64,000 nt of DNA, taken from the NCBI RefSeq assembly GCF_900696085.1, contig NZ_CAADFC020000011.1, positions 310,001 to 374,000 of the forward strand. Reading direction: 5' to 3'. The DNA comes from Bradyrhizobium ivorense (GTDB taxonomy: Bacteria > Pseudomonadota > Alphaproteobacteria > Rhizobiales > Xanthobacteraceae). A program made the position numbers and the translations under genes. The notes beneath the pieces are model-generated. The model did not search any database. It saw only the letters and a list, made by a program, of their open reading frames with translations, and was not told the DNA's origin. The first letter of the stretch is position 1. Each line of letters opens with the position of its first letter. Below are positions 52,778 through 62,500 of this stretch, piece after piece.

Positions 52778-53743
52778 ATGCAAGAAAATTCAGATTCTCT
52801 CCTGGCCGGCAGTCATGATCGAGAACTTGATCTCTCGCGTGCTGATGCCTTGCGCAGAGAAGTCTGCTGCAGCGACAGCCTCTCCTTCCTTATGGAGGCG
52901 CATGACGGTCTGTCGGCCGCGATCGCCGAGCGTGCGGGCTTTAAAGGCTTGTGGGCTTCTGGCTTATCCATTGCCTGCTCCTTGGGCTATCGCGACGCCA
53001 ACGAAGCATCGTGGAGTGAGCTTGTTGATGCAGTAGAGCGCATTGTAGACTCGAGCCGCCTGCCTGTGCTGGTCGATGGCGACGGAGGGTTCGGCAACTT
53101 CAACAATGCGCGACTGCTCGCTCGCAAGCTTCGAGAGCGGGGTGCTGGCGGTGTCGCACTGGAAGACAGCTGTTTTCCGAAAATGAACTCGTTTGTTGGC
53201 AACCGTCATCCCCTCGCCGATATCGAGGAGTTCTGTGGTCGGTTGCGCGCTGTCAAGGACACAATTGGGAAGGACCTCGTGGTCGTCGCCCGCACTGAAG
53301 CTTTGATCGCGGGACACGGAATGCACGAGGCTATCTCGCGCGCTCACGCATATGCGGAAGCCGGGGCTGACGCGATCCTCATTCATTCGCGCAGCAGTTC
53401 GGCGGACGAAGTTCTCTCATTCGCACGCATTTGGCAAAACAGGTCGCCGGTCGTGATCGTTCCAACAAGATACTATCGGACTCCGACTAGCGCGTATCGA
53501 GGCGCCCGTATCTCAACTGTCATCTGGGCCAATCACTCGATGCGGGCGGCGATCGCAGCGATGCGCCAGGTGTGCGACCGCCTGGTCGCTGAGGAGAACG
53601 CGGCAACAATTGAGCCCGATATCGCAACGCTCGAAGAGGTTTTTGACATGTTCGACTACGATGAACTCGCCAGAGCTGAAACGCATTACCTTCATCCCAT
53701 CACGCTCCAGCAGGCTCGTTCAAAGCCAAGTCCGGCAGCTTAG
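52778..53743 (+). CDS. pepM: PEP phosphomutase / isocitrate lyase superfamily protein (PepM-like)
   Basis: A 321-residue protein starting MQENSDSLLAG (GGAAG upstream). It matches PEP mutases, which turn phosphoenolpyruvate into phosphonopyruvate, the entry step to C-P compounds: FLMEAHDGLSAAIAERAGFKGLWASG, VDGDGGFGNFNNA, the LEDSCFPKMNSFVG motif, VVVARTEALIAG and VVIVPTRYYRTPT. In the diagnostic EDKxxxxxNS motif Lys is Ser131 here, and GDTGYG is GDGGFG. Activity may therefore be altered, although the rest fits PepM better than carboxyphosphonopyruvate or isocitrate lyases. The neighbours (nucleotidyltransferase, CDP-alcohol transferase) support a phosphonate pathway. Confidence 0.82.
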   Translation: MQENSDSLLAGSHDRELDLSRADALRREVCCSDSLSFLMEAHDGLSAAIAERAGFKGLWASGLSIACSLGYRDANEASWSELVDAVERIVDSSRLPVLVDGDGGFGNFNNARLLARKLRERGAGGVALEDSCFPKMNSFVGNRHPLADIEEFCGRLRAVKDTIGKDLVVVARTEALIAGHGMHEAISRAHAYAEAGADAILIHSRSSSADEVLSFARIWQNRSPVVIVPTRYYRTPTSAYRGARISTVIWANHSMRAAIAAMRQVCDRLVAEENAATIEPDIATLEEVFDMFDYDELARAETHYLHPITLQQARSKPSPAA

Positions 53744-53841
53744 ACCACCAATGGCTGGCTGCCCGCTCCAATCTTCTGCTGTTCGTTGTCGGCCTTTCGC
53801 ACTCATCAACCGCTAATCTCGTCAATGGCTGCAGCAATCAA

Positions 53842-54648
53842 ATGACAGCGGAGGGCCCAAAAAACGCAGTCATTCTTGCTGCCGGCGTCGGCTCTCGCCT
53901 GAGGCCGCTGACGGACCTGCGACCGAAGCCCTTGGTCGAAGTCAATGGCACGCCAATTCTCCACAACGCTCTTGGAGCTCTGGAAGCCGTCGGCGTCGAA
54001 GAGGTCACGCTCGTGGTCGGCTACCGCAAGGACGCGATTCAATACGCGTGCGGTCGTCGCTTTAACACGGTTGCGATCAAGTACGTGGAATCATTGACGT
54101 ACGATCATACAGGTAGCGCCTATTCGCTGTGGCTCGCGCGGGATTCGCTTCTGTCGGGCGACAGCTATCTACTCGAAGGCGACGTCTTTTTTGAGGTGGA
54201 CGTTCTACGCCAGTTAATCATGACGAAGGCCTCCGACATTGCTGCGGTCGCTCCCTTCACCGAAATGATGGAAGGCTCCGCCGTCGAGCTGTCAGACGAT
54301 GAGCTGATTTCCGCATTCCACATGAAGCAAACGTCAGCGAGCCTTGCCGGCGGGCCGCGACTCTTCAAAACGCTCAACGTGTTGCGGTTCGCCGCATTGA
54401 CCCTGCGGAATACGATTGTTCCGGCGCTTAACGAGATCATCGGCTCCGGCGCAACTCGCGCCTACACTGAGGAATTGCTCGCATTCCTGATTGAACGACG
54501 TGGACTACAGCTTGCGGCAGCCCGATGCGATGGCCTTAAATGGTGCGAGATCGACACACGCGCCGATTTGCAGATCGCTGAAACCATTTTCGCGACCCGG
54601 CCAAGATTGCCACCGCGGCCAAGATCAGACAGTGGCGGCGAGGCCTAG
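53842..54648 (+). CDS. Sugar/alkylphosphonate nucleotidyltransferase
   Basis: A 268-residue NTP transferase. The signature AAGVGSRLRPLTDLRPKPLVEVNG is complete, followed by NALGALEAVGVEEVTLVVGYR and YLLEGDVFFEVD (metal-binding Asp). In PepM clusters such enzymes (PntC-like) activate aminoethylphosphonate or phosphocholine-like groups with CTP. It starts 98 bases after pepM on the same strand. Which phosphonate it uses is not visible. Confidence 0.85.
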   Translation: MTAEGPKNAVILAAGVGSRLRPLTDLRPKPLVEVNGTPILHNALGALEAVGVEEVTLVVGYRKDAIQYACGRRFNTVAIKYVESLTYDHTGSAYSLWLARDSLLSGDSYLLEGDVFFEVDVLRQLIMTKASDIAAVAPFTEMMEGSAVELSDDELISAFHMKQTSASLAGGPRLFKTLNVLRFAALTLRNTIVPALNEIIGSGATRAYTEELLAFLIERRGLQLAAARCDGLKWCEIDTRADLQIAETIFATRPRLPPRPRSDSGGEA

Positions 54649-54885
54649 CCGGTCGGATCTCCATCGACCGAACCGCAGTCAGCGTCCTGATCGCATGGAC
54701 GAAGATCAGGCGTTTCGAGCGAGCGATCAGGTCAGGCTGAAACAGGAACGTTGGTTGCTTCATGACGAGGTCGACCTGCTTCAAGGAACCGGCTGCGTTC
54801 CGGAGGATAGGGGCGAACTAGCGTTGCTCCGGGAGCGCAAGCATCTGCGAATGATGACATTGAACGAGAGATCTGGAGCAAGCCA

Positions 54886-55494
54886 ATGCTTGGATATCTG
54901 GCTGATTATGCGAACGCCATCACCGCTTGCTCATATCTATTTGCCATCATGGGTGTATTCCTGGCTCTCAATGGTAAGCCGGAACTCGGCGCAGCAGCAA
55001 TGCTTTGGACCTGGTTCTTGGATCATTGGGACGGGCATGTTGCCCGCAAGACCCGTCATCTGCGCTCCCCGGGAATGGCGGAGTTTGGAAAAAGCTTCGA
55101 TGGTTTTGGCGATTTTATCCACGGGGTTTGGTTCCCGGCGGTGGTCATCATTCTCGTGGGGGATGGCTCTGCGATTTCACTGGTTGCGAGCCTCGTGCTT
55201 GTCATGTCGGGTGCAATCCGGCTGAGCTATTTCGAGAACGTCGGCTTAACGGCCGACGCAAGATTCATCGGAATTCCGGTTTCCTATGGCACGCCGTTGC
55301 TGGCCGCGCTGTTGCTGCTTCGACCGCTCATCTGGATTGAAATGTTTGCGACAATTCTCGCGCTCGCTTTCACCGCGCTTGCTTTTCTCTACGTCTCCAC
55401 CTTTGTGCGGGTTCCTGCTATCCAGGGCCGGGCAATTCCTATTGCGACGATCGCAGCGATTGCGCTGTCGTTAGCCCTGATAGCGGTCGCATGA
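54886..55494 (+). CDS. CDP-alcohol phosphotransferase family membrane protein
   Basis: A 202-residue protein with about six membrane segments. The CDP-alcohol phosphotransferase motif D..DG..AR....G...D...D is complete (DHWDGHVAR, then GKSFDGFGDF) although the spacer between its halves is a few residues longer than usual. The family moves a phospho- or phosphono-alcohol from CDP onto an acceptor such as diacylglycerol. After PepM and a nucleotidyltransferase, the likely outcome is a phosphonate-headed lipid. GGAG eight bases upstream supports the start. The 237 bases before it hold no firm gene. Confidence 0.85.
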   Translation: MLGYLADYANAITACSYLFAIMGVFLALNGKPELGAAAMLWTWFLDHWDGHVARKTRHLRSPGMAEFGKSFDGFGDFIHGVWFPAVVIILVGDGSAISLVASLVLVMSGAIRLSYFENVGLTADARFIGIPVSYGTPLLAALLLLRPLIWIEMFATILALAFTALAFLYVSTFVRVPAIQGRAIPIATIAAIALSLALIAVA

Positions 55495-55571
55495 TTGATC
55501 AGTGCGACATGGGGCCCGTACGGCAAGGGCGGATCGCTACGCCGCGGAGCTCTGATCTGGTTGCTTGGGCA

Positions 55572-57335
55572 CTATATTGAGATTGGCCCGATATGCCCGC
55601 TCCTGTCACCGAGGAATTCATCCCGGCGGTCGACAAATTGCTGTGTCCAGATTTCCGCGGTTATCGCATTCCAAAGCCAACGGATCTCAAGCGGCTTGTA
55701 GGGCCGCTTTCCGCGTCTGAGCAGGCGCTCCACTTCTGCAGGATTGACGATTCTCGATTGCGCTTTCCTGCTTGGAACGAACAGCCGCGAATGCAAGTGA
55801 TCCATCACATCGGCCATCTCTGAATCGTACTTGAACTGTTGGATATATTTCTTTCTACGAGTGATGGCGCGCGGAAGAATGAGCTCGGCTGCCTTGCGGA
55901 GGATCACCTTCACTTGAGTTGGGCCGACCTTTTGACGGTCCGGGATTCGGAGCGCTAGATCTATCAGGTGTTTGCTCGCATAAGGCATGCAAGATCTCAG
56001 GCCAAACTCAGCCGCTAGAACCTGCTGCGCCCCCATCCTGTTGTCCCACGATGCCAATGCCGAGCCCAACATCCGGAAAAGCGGCGAGTCTTCATCGGCG
56101 AAGGCCATTTCTTCTGTCGCCAAGCCATTTTGGTTCGGACCGGCTGAGCACGGCGCGGGTAATGGGTGCCTGCCTTTGATTGCATAATGGACCGCACGGG
56201 CTGGCCAAGAAGCTGGAAGCGTGCCCGAAAGCTCCGCGGAGCGCAGTTCGTTCAAAATCTTCTTGGCGCCTGGCACATGATGCCCAAGCCACAACCTGCG
56301 ATGCGCTGGCATGCCTGCAAATAACGTATCGCACATGTTCCCTGAAAACAGCATATCGACCTTCCCGGCCGCAGCTCGGGCCAACGCATAAAGCTGCGGG
56401 AACTCGTCATAACCGCCTGGGTCTTCCAAGCACCAGACGGTTTTTGGAAGCAGTTCGATCAGATCCATCGGTCTGACGATCACCTCGCGATGAGAGATTC
56501 CAAGGATCGACGATGTCTGCCGCGCACCAATAATATCAGGATCCGATTCGCCATGTCCGACGGTAAAGCTACATAATTGCGCTCGAGGAAGGCGCTTGTG
56601 TAGCAGAGCCGCTATGAGCGCCGAATCGACGCCGCCACTCAGCGACACGCCATATTTTGCGGTTTTGTCATGGGCATAAGCATTGACAGCCCTTTCGACC
56701 GTTTCGAGCACCTGATTAGGTGTGACTGGTTCGCGCGGGATCTCATAATCGCAAGCGCGAGGCTTTGTGCGGATGATGTTCGGCTCGCTGGTGCCGACCA
56801 GAACGACACTGCCAGGAAGGACCTGCCTGAGATCCTTGAAGAAGGTGCGACCCGGCGGGGCCCAACCGTTGTACAAAAACGTATTGATCGCCAAAAGGTC
56901 CGGCGCAGCACTGATCTGCGGCAAAGCGAGAAGCGCCTTATAGTGGCTGGCAAAAGCTGTCCAGTTTTCCCCTTGTGCAAAAACAAGTGGCATCACCCCG
57001 AAAGGGTCGCGGGCTAATACCAGAGCGCGGCGCGAAGCGTCCCAGATGGCAATCGAATAATGCCCATCCAATCCGTCGAAAAACTGAACGCCCTGTCTTC
57101 CATAGCCTTCCGCGACGTCATACCCAGATAGCGGCCTACCTTCAGCATCGAGCAAATGGCCGCTACAAGCAACAAGCCTATCGTCGAAGCGCTCCAAACC
57201 GTGATCTGTGCTTGCGCGCATTGCAAAGTGCGCCTGATCAGATTGCAAGATGTGAACGTCAGGACCGCCTTGCGGCAGCAGCCGGCCCATTCGTCTCAAC
57301 AGCGCCCCATCAACGCGCCCCACAAATCCGCACAT
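55572..57335 (-). CDS. Asparagine synthetase-like glutamine amidotransferase
   Basis: A 587-residue protein. The start is set at MCGFVGRVDG so that Cys2 becomes the N-terminal nucleophile of the class II glutaminase domain; three codons further upstream are open. The synthetase half has the PP-loop SLSGGVDSALIAALLH. The enzyme class uses glutamine-derived ammonia and ATP to amidate a carboxylate. Canonical asparagine synthetases are alike in length; relatives also occur in surface-polymer and natural-product clusters. It is convergent with the CDP-alcohol transferase gene (77-base gap), so amidation of the phosphonate product is only a guess from position. Confidence 0.83.
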   Translation of the reverse strand: MCGFVGRVDGALLRRMGRLLPQGGPDVHILQSDQAHFAMRASTDHGLERFDDRLVACSGHLLDAEGRPLSGYDVAEGYGRQGVQFFDGLDGHYSIAIWDASRRALVLARDPFGVMPLVFAQGENWTAFASHYKALLALPQISAAPDLLAINTFLYNGWAPPGRTFFKDLRQVLPGSVVLVGTSEPNIIRTKPRACDYEIPREPVTPNQVLETVERAVNAYAHDKTAKYGVSLSGGVDSALIAALLHKRLPRAQLCSFTVGHGESDPDIIGARQTSSILGISHREVIVRPMDLIELLPKTVWCLEDPGGYDEFPQLYALARAAAGKVDMLFSGNMCDTLFAGMPAHRRLWLGHHVPGAKKILNELRSAELSGTLPASWPARAVHYAIKGRHPLPAPCSAGPNQNGLATEEMAFADEDSPLFRMLGSALASWDNRMGAQQVLAAEFGLRSCMPYASKHLIDLALRIPDRQKVGPTQVKVILRKAAELILPRAITRRKKYIQQFKYDSEMADVMDHLHSRLFVPSRKAQSRIVNPAEVERLLRRGKRPYKPLEIRWLWNAITAEIWTQQFVDRRDEFLGDRSGHIGPISI

Positions 57336-58305
57336 ACTCGTCATAAAAGATTGCCTTAATCAAAGCTGGATGCAGTTCCCGCGGCAAGACGAGCAATGTT
57401 ATGGCCGCTAGAACTTTGGAGCATGGCGATCACCGCGGCGTCTTACAGTTTGCTTAGGGCCGCTGCGTCCCGCCAAGCTGACACTCGCTACCCAACTCAA
57501 GATCGTGGATGCTTGTACCGTCTCGATCCATGACCCGAGAGCTGAGACGATGCGGCAATCGAGGCGGCAAACGGCAGATCGAGTTATAAGGTGGCTGAGC
57601 AAGACTGGTAGCCGTAGGCGCTGCGACTATTCTCGAATTACGACCGCGCCGCGAGGGCATTGCGGGGTCATCAAGTCAACCGGAACTTGCTCGAGCCTTG
57701 CAGACTCGCCTCTACGCTCGATTGAGCACGCGCTCATGAGGTCCGTATGCGGATCCAAGAGCCTGCCTGCGAGGTTCAGAGTCATGCGATGTTCCATGTC
57801 CGGCTATCGAAGAGAGCACAAGGCGTCGCGAAGACCAGGATAGTACAGAGCGAGAGAGTCATGGCCACGATTTCCGGCGAGCACGCATCAGAGGAGATTT
57901 GACGGCAGTAAGCCAGCTGCCAATCCTGATGGTTGATCTAACCAGCATTCGGGCGCATTCCTCACTCAGCTTGATATCTCATTTTCCACCAAATGGAGCC
58001 TGGCATGCGTCGTCGCGAGTCCTGGTTATCCTCATCGGTCCTGGTCCATGCCTTGGCCCATGACAAGCCGCACGAGCCGTTCAGATCCGGCGCTACGATG
58101 GCTCTTGTGAAGCATGATGGTGTGCGCTCAGACGTGATCTCCGAACTCAAGGGCGCTGGAGATCTTCAGACCGAACGCATCAAGGCGGGGCCTGATGCTC
58201 GCTGCAGATAACGTGCATAGGCAATCAGTCTAATGCGCCACCACACGAGTCATTCCGGTCGCGCCTACCTTCCAAAACATACTCAGGCTCTTCGTGACGC
58301 GATGG
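57336..58305. other. Gap of about 970 bases, no supported gene
   Basis: Frames of up to 112 residues occur but show no family features. It contains the upstream region of the asparagine-synthetase-like gene and the end of the ABC transporter operon. Confidence 0.4.
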
Positions 58306-59115
58306 TCAAAGCCTATAGGGCGGAGCTGTCGTATCTGGTACAATATCGATAATTCTGGCATCGCGGATCGCATGTGGGTGCACCACGATGTCTCGATCGT
58401 TGACCAGGATGATGCTGAAGTAGGGCTCGACCTCGATATGTCGTACGATGTCGGTCTGAAAATCCAGCATGACTTGATGGGTGAGGCCGGCCGCCACTGT
58501 AAAAGGAATGCCTCGCCACGAGCCCGCGACATTCCGGTGCATGTGGCCAAAGAACATGTGACGTATGCGTGACTTGAACGGGGCGATCACGTCCCAGAAT
58601 TCATCCTCACCCTGCAGCGCGATACGGTCCAGCCGCTTCAACCCGACCCTGATCGGAGCGTGATGCATGAACATCAAAATCGGCTCACTGCCTTCCGCAA
58701 GCTGTGTTCTGATCCATTCGAGGCGCACCGTGTCGAATGCCCCGCCGTGCGTTCCCATGGTCCAGGTGTCAAGCAGCAGGCCGACATGATCGCGCAAGCG
58801 AAATCTGCTATGAGCATAACCATCAGCAGCCAAATGCTCGGGAAACACTTCGGCGAACATGCTGCGACGATCATGGTTTCCGACAGTGACATGCAATGGG
58901 GGTAAGACGAACTCGCTCAAGATATCTCGAAACAGCTCGTATGATAGCCGATCGGCTAGATCCGTGACGTCGCCGCTGACCACAAGCGCTGCCGCATCGA
59001 GATGATGGGCTTCGATTTCAGTGAGGCACGCGCGCAGACGGGCTTCGGGGTCAATTCCTCTCAGCAGCGTTCCTGTCGGGACAAGGTGAGGATCGGTCAG
59101 CTGAACAATTTTCAT
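58306..59115 (-). CDS. Metallophosphoesterase (cyclic-nucleotide phosphodiesterase-like, CpdA/GpdQ type)
   Basis: A 269-residue calcineurin-like phosphoesterase starting MKIVQLTDPHLV. All metal-binding motifs are present: TDPHL (DxH), SGDVTD, VGNHDRR, MHHAPI and FGHMHRN. Class III cyclic-nucleotide and glycerophosphodiester phosphodiesterases share this layout. The start overlaps the stop of the solute-binding protein gene (ATGA), so it is the last gene of the ABC transporter operon. A diester taken up by the transporter may be its substrate; the alternative is cAMP. Confidence 0.88.
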   Translation of the reverse strand: MKIVQLTDPHLVPTGTLLRGIDPEARLRACLTEIEAHHLDAAALVVSGDVTDLADRLSYELFRDILSEFVLPPLHVTVGNHDRRSMFAEVFPEHLAADGYAHSRFRLRDHVGLLLDTWTMGTHGGAFDTVRLEWIRTQLAEGSEPILMFMHHAPIRVGLKRLDRIALQGEDEFWDVIAPFKSRIRHMFFGHMHRNVAGSWRGIPFTVAAGLTHQVMLDFQTDIVRHIEVEPYFSIILVNDRDIVVHPHAIRDARIIDIVPDTTAPPYRL

Positions 59116-60659
59116 CGGGTTACCTTGAGCGCGGGGTTGAACGGCCCAAAATCCATCACCAGCGCGGGGTAAGGCGCCCATGCGAGCTCTCGGCGCTTGG
59201 CATAGAAGGCGCCATTGTTGTGCAGGATGATGAAGGGCACTTCCTCCGCAAAGATCTCCAGGGCCTGTCGCGCGAGTTCCTTGCGCTCCTCGCTATCGCT
59301 CGACTTTGCGAAAGCCGCGCCGACCGACTGATATTGCGGCGAATCCCATATCTTAAGCGCGTGTTGGCCGCCGCCTGGGCCGTGCTGACGCCAAACCATG
59401 GATGTCGGATCGGGCCACGATGGCAAAAAGGATTCATCCCAGATCGCATGCGAGGGCTTGGCATAGACCTGGCTGAAATTCTCCATCGGATGGAGCACGA
59501 CATTGAGGCCGATAGCCTTCCACATCTGCACCAAAATCTGAGCCGTCAGCACCTGGTTTGGATACCAGTTGTTGAGCAGCCGATAGACAATCGGATCGCC
59601 ATTGTAGCCGGCATCCCGCAGCAATCCGCGCGCCTTTTCAGGATCGTAGCCGGGCGCCGGGAACGAGGAATCGTAGACGTCGCCGAACATCGGGTACTGC
59701 GCCCCATGAGGCACATCGATCCGTCCGCGCCACAACTGCGTGATGATGAGGTCACGGTCGATGGCAAAGCTCAGCGCCTGGCGAATACGCCGGTCCGATA
59801 GCCAGGGAGCCGTCGTATCGATGGCCAGCACCCGTAGATTGGCAATAGCGCCCCCGACAACGTCGAACCGAGACGTGTCAATGGATTCGAACTGATCCGG
59901 TAGCAGATCCGATATCAGATCATAGTCGCCCGCCAAGAGCCCATTGACCCGCGAAGCGACCTCGGGGACGATCCGGAACTCGATCGATGCGAACGGTGGC
60001 AAACCGCCCCAGTACTCATCGTGAGACTTGAGGACCAGACTTATATCCTTTTGGTTTGAGATCACTCGATAGGGTCCGGTCCCGACCGGCCCCTTGAACC
60101 AGTTCTCCCAGCTGCCGGCTTTGCGGAATGCGGTTTCGCTGACGATCTGCGCACTCCATGCCGCAAGCTTCTTGTCAATTGCGGGATCCGGGATCTTTGT
60201 CGTGACGAGGACGGTGCTTGATCCGGTCGCCTGTACTGAGGCGATGGTCTGCTGGTATTGCGAGGCAACCGTATTGCCGGCCCCAGTGGGTCCGAGCCTA
60301 CGCTCTTGGCTTAGCGAAAACACGATATCGCCGGCCGTAACAGTCGACTCGTCATGAAACTTGACGCCGGGACGAAGCGTGAATTCGACGGTGGTGCTGT
60401 CAAGCCGTCGCCAGCTCTCGGCTATGGCGGGTTTGACCGCCATGTTGTCGTTAAAATCGATGCGTAGCAGCCCGTCGAACGCATTAGAGAGCATCCGTAG
60501 AGCCGGCGTGTTGTTGAGCATCACCGGGTCCACGTAGTCCGGCTGCGTCGGCACGGCGACGACGATCCTGGGTCGCGCGGATTGGCCGAAAGCCCGCGCG
60601 GGCAGTACAGCGCCAAGCGCAATGGTTTTCAGCAAGGATCTTCTACTCAGGCCAAGCAT
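59112..60659 (-). CDS. ABC transporter solute-binding protein (DppA/OppA family)
   Basis: A 515-residue family-5 extracellular solute-binding protein. The start MLGLSRRSLLKTIAL has AAGGA upstream and a twin-arginine-like signal (SRRSLLK) followed by a hydrophobic stretch and an ARAFGQ cleavage region. Conserved family parts include PALRMLSNAFDGLLRID, TVEFTLRPGVKFHDES and RQALSFAIDRDLI. The family binds peptides but also glutathione, nickel chelates or opines. It is coupled to the metallophosphoesterase gene. Confidence 0.92.
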   Translation of the reverse strand: MLGLSRRSLLKTIALGAVLPARAFGQSARPRIVVAVPTQPDYVDPVMLNNTPALRMLSNAFDGLLRIDFNDNMAVKPAIAESWRRLDSTTVEFTLRPGVKFHDESTVTAGDIVFSLSQERRLGPTGAGNTVASQYQQTIASVQATGSSTVLVTTKIPDPAIDKKLAAWSAQIVSETAFRKAGSWENWFKGPVGTGPYRVISNQKDISLVLKSHDEYWGGLPPFASIEFRIVPEVASRVNGLLAGDYDLISDLLPDQFESIDTSRFDVVGGAIANLRVLAIDTTAPWLSDRRIRQALSFAIDRDLIITQLWRGRIDVPHGAQYPMFGDVYDSSFPAPGYDPEKARGLLRDAGYNGDPIVYRLLNNWYPNQVLTAQILVQMWKAIGLNVVLHPMENFSQVYAKPSHAIWDESFLPSWPDPTSMVWRQHGPGGGQHALKIWDSPQYQSVGAAFAKSSDSEERKELARQALEIFAEEVPFIILHNNGAFYAKRRELAWAPYPALVMDFGPFNPALKVTR

Positions 60660-60698
60660 GGAACCGGTCCTTTTGATAACAGGGAAGAGCGCAGACAA

Positions 60699-61574
60699 CT
60701 ATCGGAGCGTGCCGTCGAAGCGGTCGCGCAGCCAGTCGCCGATCAGGGAGACGGATAACGCCATCAGCGAAATGACGAGAGATGGCATCATCAGGACCCA
60801 AGGCGCGCGGGCGAGATAGTCGCGACCGTAGCCCACCATGGCACCGAGCGATGTCGAAGGCGGCTGCACGCCGAGGCCAAGAAAGCTCAAGCCGCTTTCC
60901 ACCAGAATGATTTCTGGAAACGAGATGGTCATTGACACGATCAGCGTCGCGGCCACGTTGGGCAGGATATGGCGCCAGTACACGTGGAGAGGATGGGCGC
61001 CGAGCTGGCGGACGGCGCTGGCATAGCCCTGCGCATTGGCGCTGATCGCAAGGCTTCTGGCGATCCGCGCATAGCGCTCCCAACCATGCAGCGCGAGCAA
61101 ACAGACAAAAACCGCCAGCGAGTTTCCGATGAAGGCAAGCACCGCCAAGGCGAGGATCAGAAATGGCATCGTGGCCTGAAAATCAATCAGGGCCAGGATC
61201 GCCTGCTCGATCCAGCCACGAAGATGAGCAGCAATAAATCCGAGCGAGGTGCCGACCATCGCTCCAAGACCAGTCGCACCAAGCCCGATGGAAACACTCA
61301 TTTGGATCGACAGCACCAGGCGGGACAACATGTCCCGCCCGAGTTCGTCCGTGCCGAACGGATGAGCGAGCGAGCCGCCCCATCCGATCGGGGGTGACAA
61401 ACGGGCTTTCAGATCGATCGCTGCGGGGTCGTAGGGAATGATGAATTGCGCCACAGCAGCCGTGGTCACGAAAACAGCAAGATATGCGAGCGCCATGTGA
61501 ACAAGCAGGGGTGTTCGTGGTCGCGTGGAGGTCGGCTTCGAGGTGAGCGCTTCGGACGTGCTCTGCTGCAGCAT
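60699..61574 (-). CDS. ABC transporter permease (DppC-like)
   Basis: A 291-residue inner-membrane permease with about six segments and the DppC-type coupling region (ARSLAISANAQGYASAVRQLGA, then HILPNVAATLIV, and SGLSFLGLGVQPPSTSLGAMV). The start at 61574 (MLQQSTSEAL) shares one base with the previous stop (TGATG). It forms the channel with the DppB-like protein. Confidence 0.92.
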   Translation of the reverse strand: MLQQSTSEALTSKPTSTRPRTPLLVHMALAYLAVFVTTAAVAQFIIPYDPAAIDLKARLSPPIGWGGSLAHPFGTDELGRDMLSRLVLSIQMSVSIGLGATGLGAMVGTSLGFIAAHLRGWIEQAILALIDFQATMPFLILALAVLAFIGNSLAVFVCLLALHGWERYARIARSLAISANAQGYASAVRQLGAHPLHVYWRHILPNVAATLIVSMTISFPEIILVESGLSFLGLGVQPPSTSLGAMVGYGRDYLARAPWVLMMPSLVISLMALSVSLIGDWLRDRFDGTLR

Positions 61575-62500
61575 CACGCTTGCCCTCCCCGTCGAATTCG
61601 CGGATCGAGCAGGCCATAGAGGAGGTCGACGAGAAGGTTGGACGTGACCATGGTCACAGCGATGAGGAAGAGCACGCATTGCACGACCGGCAGGTCGCGG
61701 CTCACAACGGAGGCCACCAGCAATCTGCCGACGCCCGGCCAAGCAAAGACGCTCTCCACCAACACCGCGCCGGCGATCAGCTGTCCCAACATGAAACCGA
61801 TGATCGTAACCATCGGAATGGCCGCATTCGGCAAGGCGTGCCGGTAGACGACCAGGCGCCACGGCACGCCCTTGACGTGTGCGGTGCGGATATAGGGCTG
61901 ACCGAGGACTTCCAGCATGGCGCTACGGGTATAACGCGCCAGAACGGCCGCACCGCCCGCGCCCAGGGTGAGGACCGGGAGGATCGCGTGATGCCAGCTG
62001 CGTGCGCCACCTGAGGGCAGCCACCCGAGCTGGACGGAAAACACGAGCACGAGCAGCAAACCGAGCACGAAGGTGGGAATGGTGAATCCTGCCACCGCTC
62101 CAAGCATCACGCCGCGGTCGAGAAGGCTGTTGCGGTGGAGAGCGGCCAGGATGCCTGCGGGAATACCGATCACCACATTGATGAGGAACGCAGGGACAGA
62201 GAGCGCAAGTGTAATGGGGATGCGCTCGATCACGACCGCGAGCGCGTTGCGGCCTTCGCGCATCGAATTCCCAAGATTGCCAGCCGCGATACGCGTCATA
62301 TAATCGAAAAATTGTACCCAGATAGGTTGATCGAGCCCGAAGGCGCTGCGGAACGCATCGCGCGCTTCCGGTGGCGCATCGTTGGAGAGAATCTCCAAGG
62401 CCGGATCCCCTGAGAGGCGCAGCACAATGAATGCAAAGCCGACCACAACAAGGATCGTGATCATCGCGCGCGCGAACCGCGCCAGAGCGAACCAAGCCAT
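61574..62500 (-). CDS. ABC transporter permease (DppB-like)
   Basis: A 308-residue permease starting MAWFALARFARAM. It has the DppB N-terminal RLSGDPALEIL region, the RYTRSAMLEVLGQPYIRTAHVKG coupling helix and GAVLVESVFAWPGVGRLL. The ATG shares one base with the DppF-like stop (TGATG), as in its neighbours. Confidence 0.93.
   Translation of the reverse strand: MAWFALARFARAMITILVVVGFAFIVLRLSGDPALEILSNDAPPEARDAFRSAFGLDQPIWVQFFDYMTRIAAGNLGNSMREGRNALAVVIERIPITLALSVPAFLINVVIGIPAGILAALHRNSLLDRGVMLGAVAGFTIPTFVLGLLLVLVFSVQLGWLPSGGARSWHHAILPVLTLGAGGAAVLARYTRSAMLEVLGQPYIRTAHVKGVPWRLVVYRHALPNAAIPMVTIIGFMLGQLIAGAVLVESVFAWPGVGRLLVASVVSRDLPVVQCVLFLIAVTMVTSNLLVDLLYGLLDPRIRRGGQA

Noticed and set aside
54650..54885. 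Possible small gene between the nucleotidyltransferase and the CDP-alcohol transferase
   Set aside because: The frame is hydrophilic and helical but without a family, and its open frame runs out of register into the next gene.
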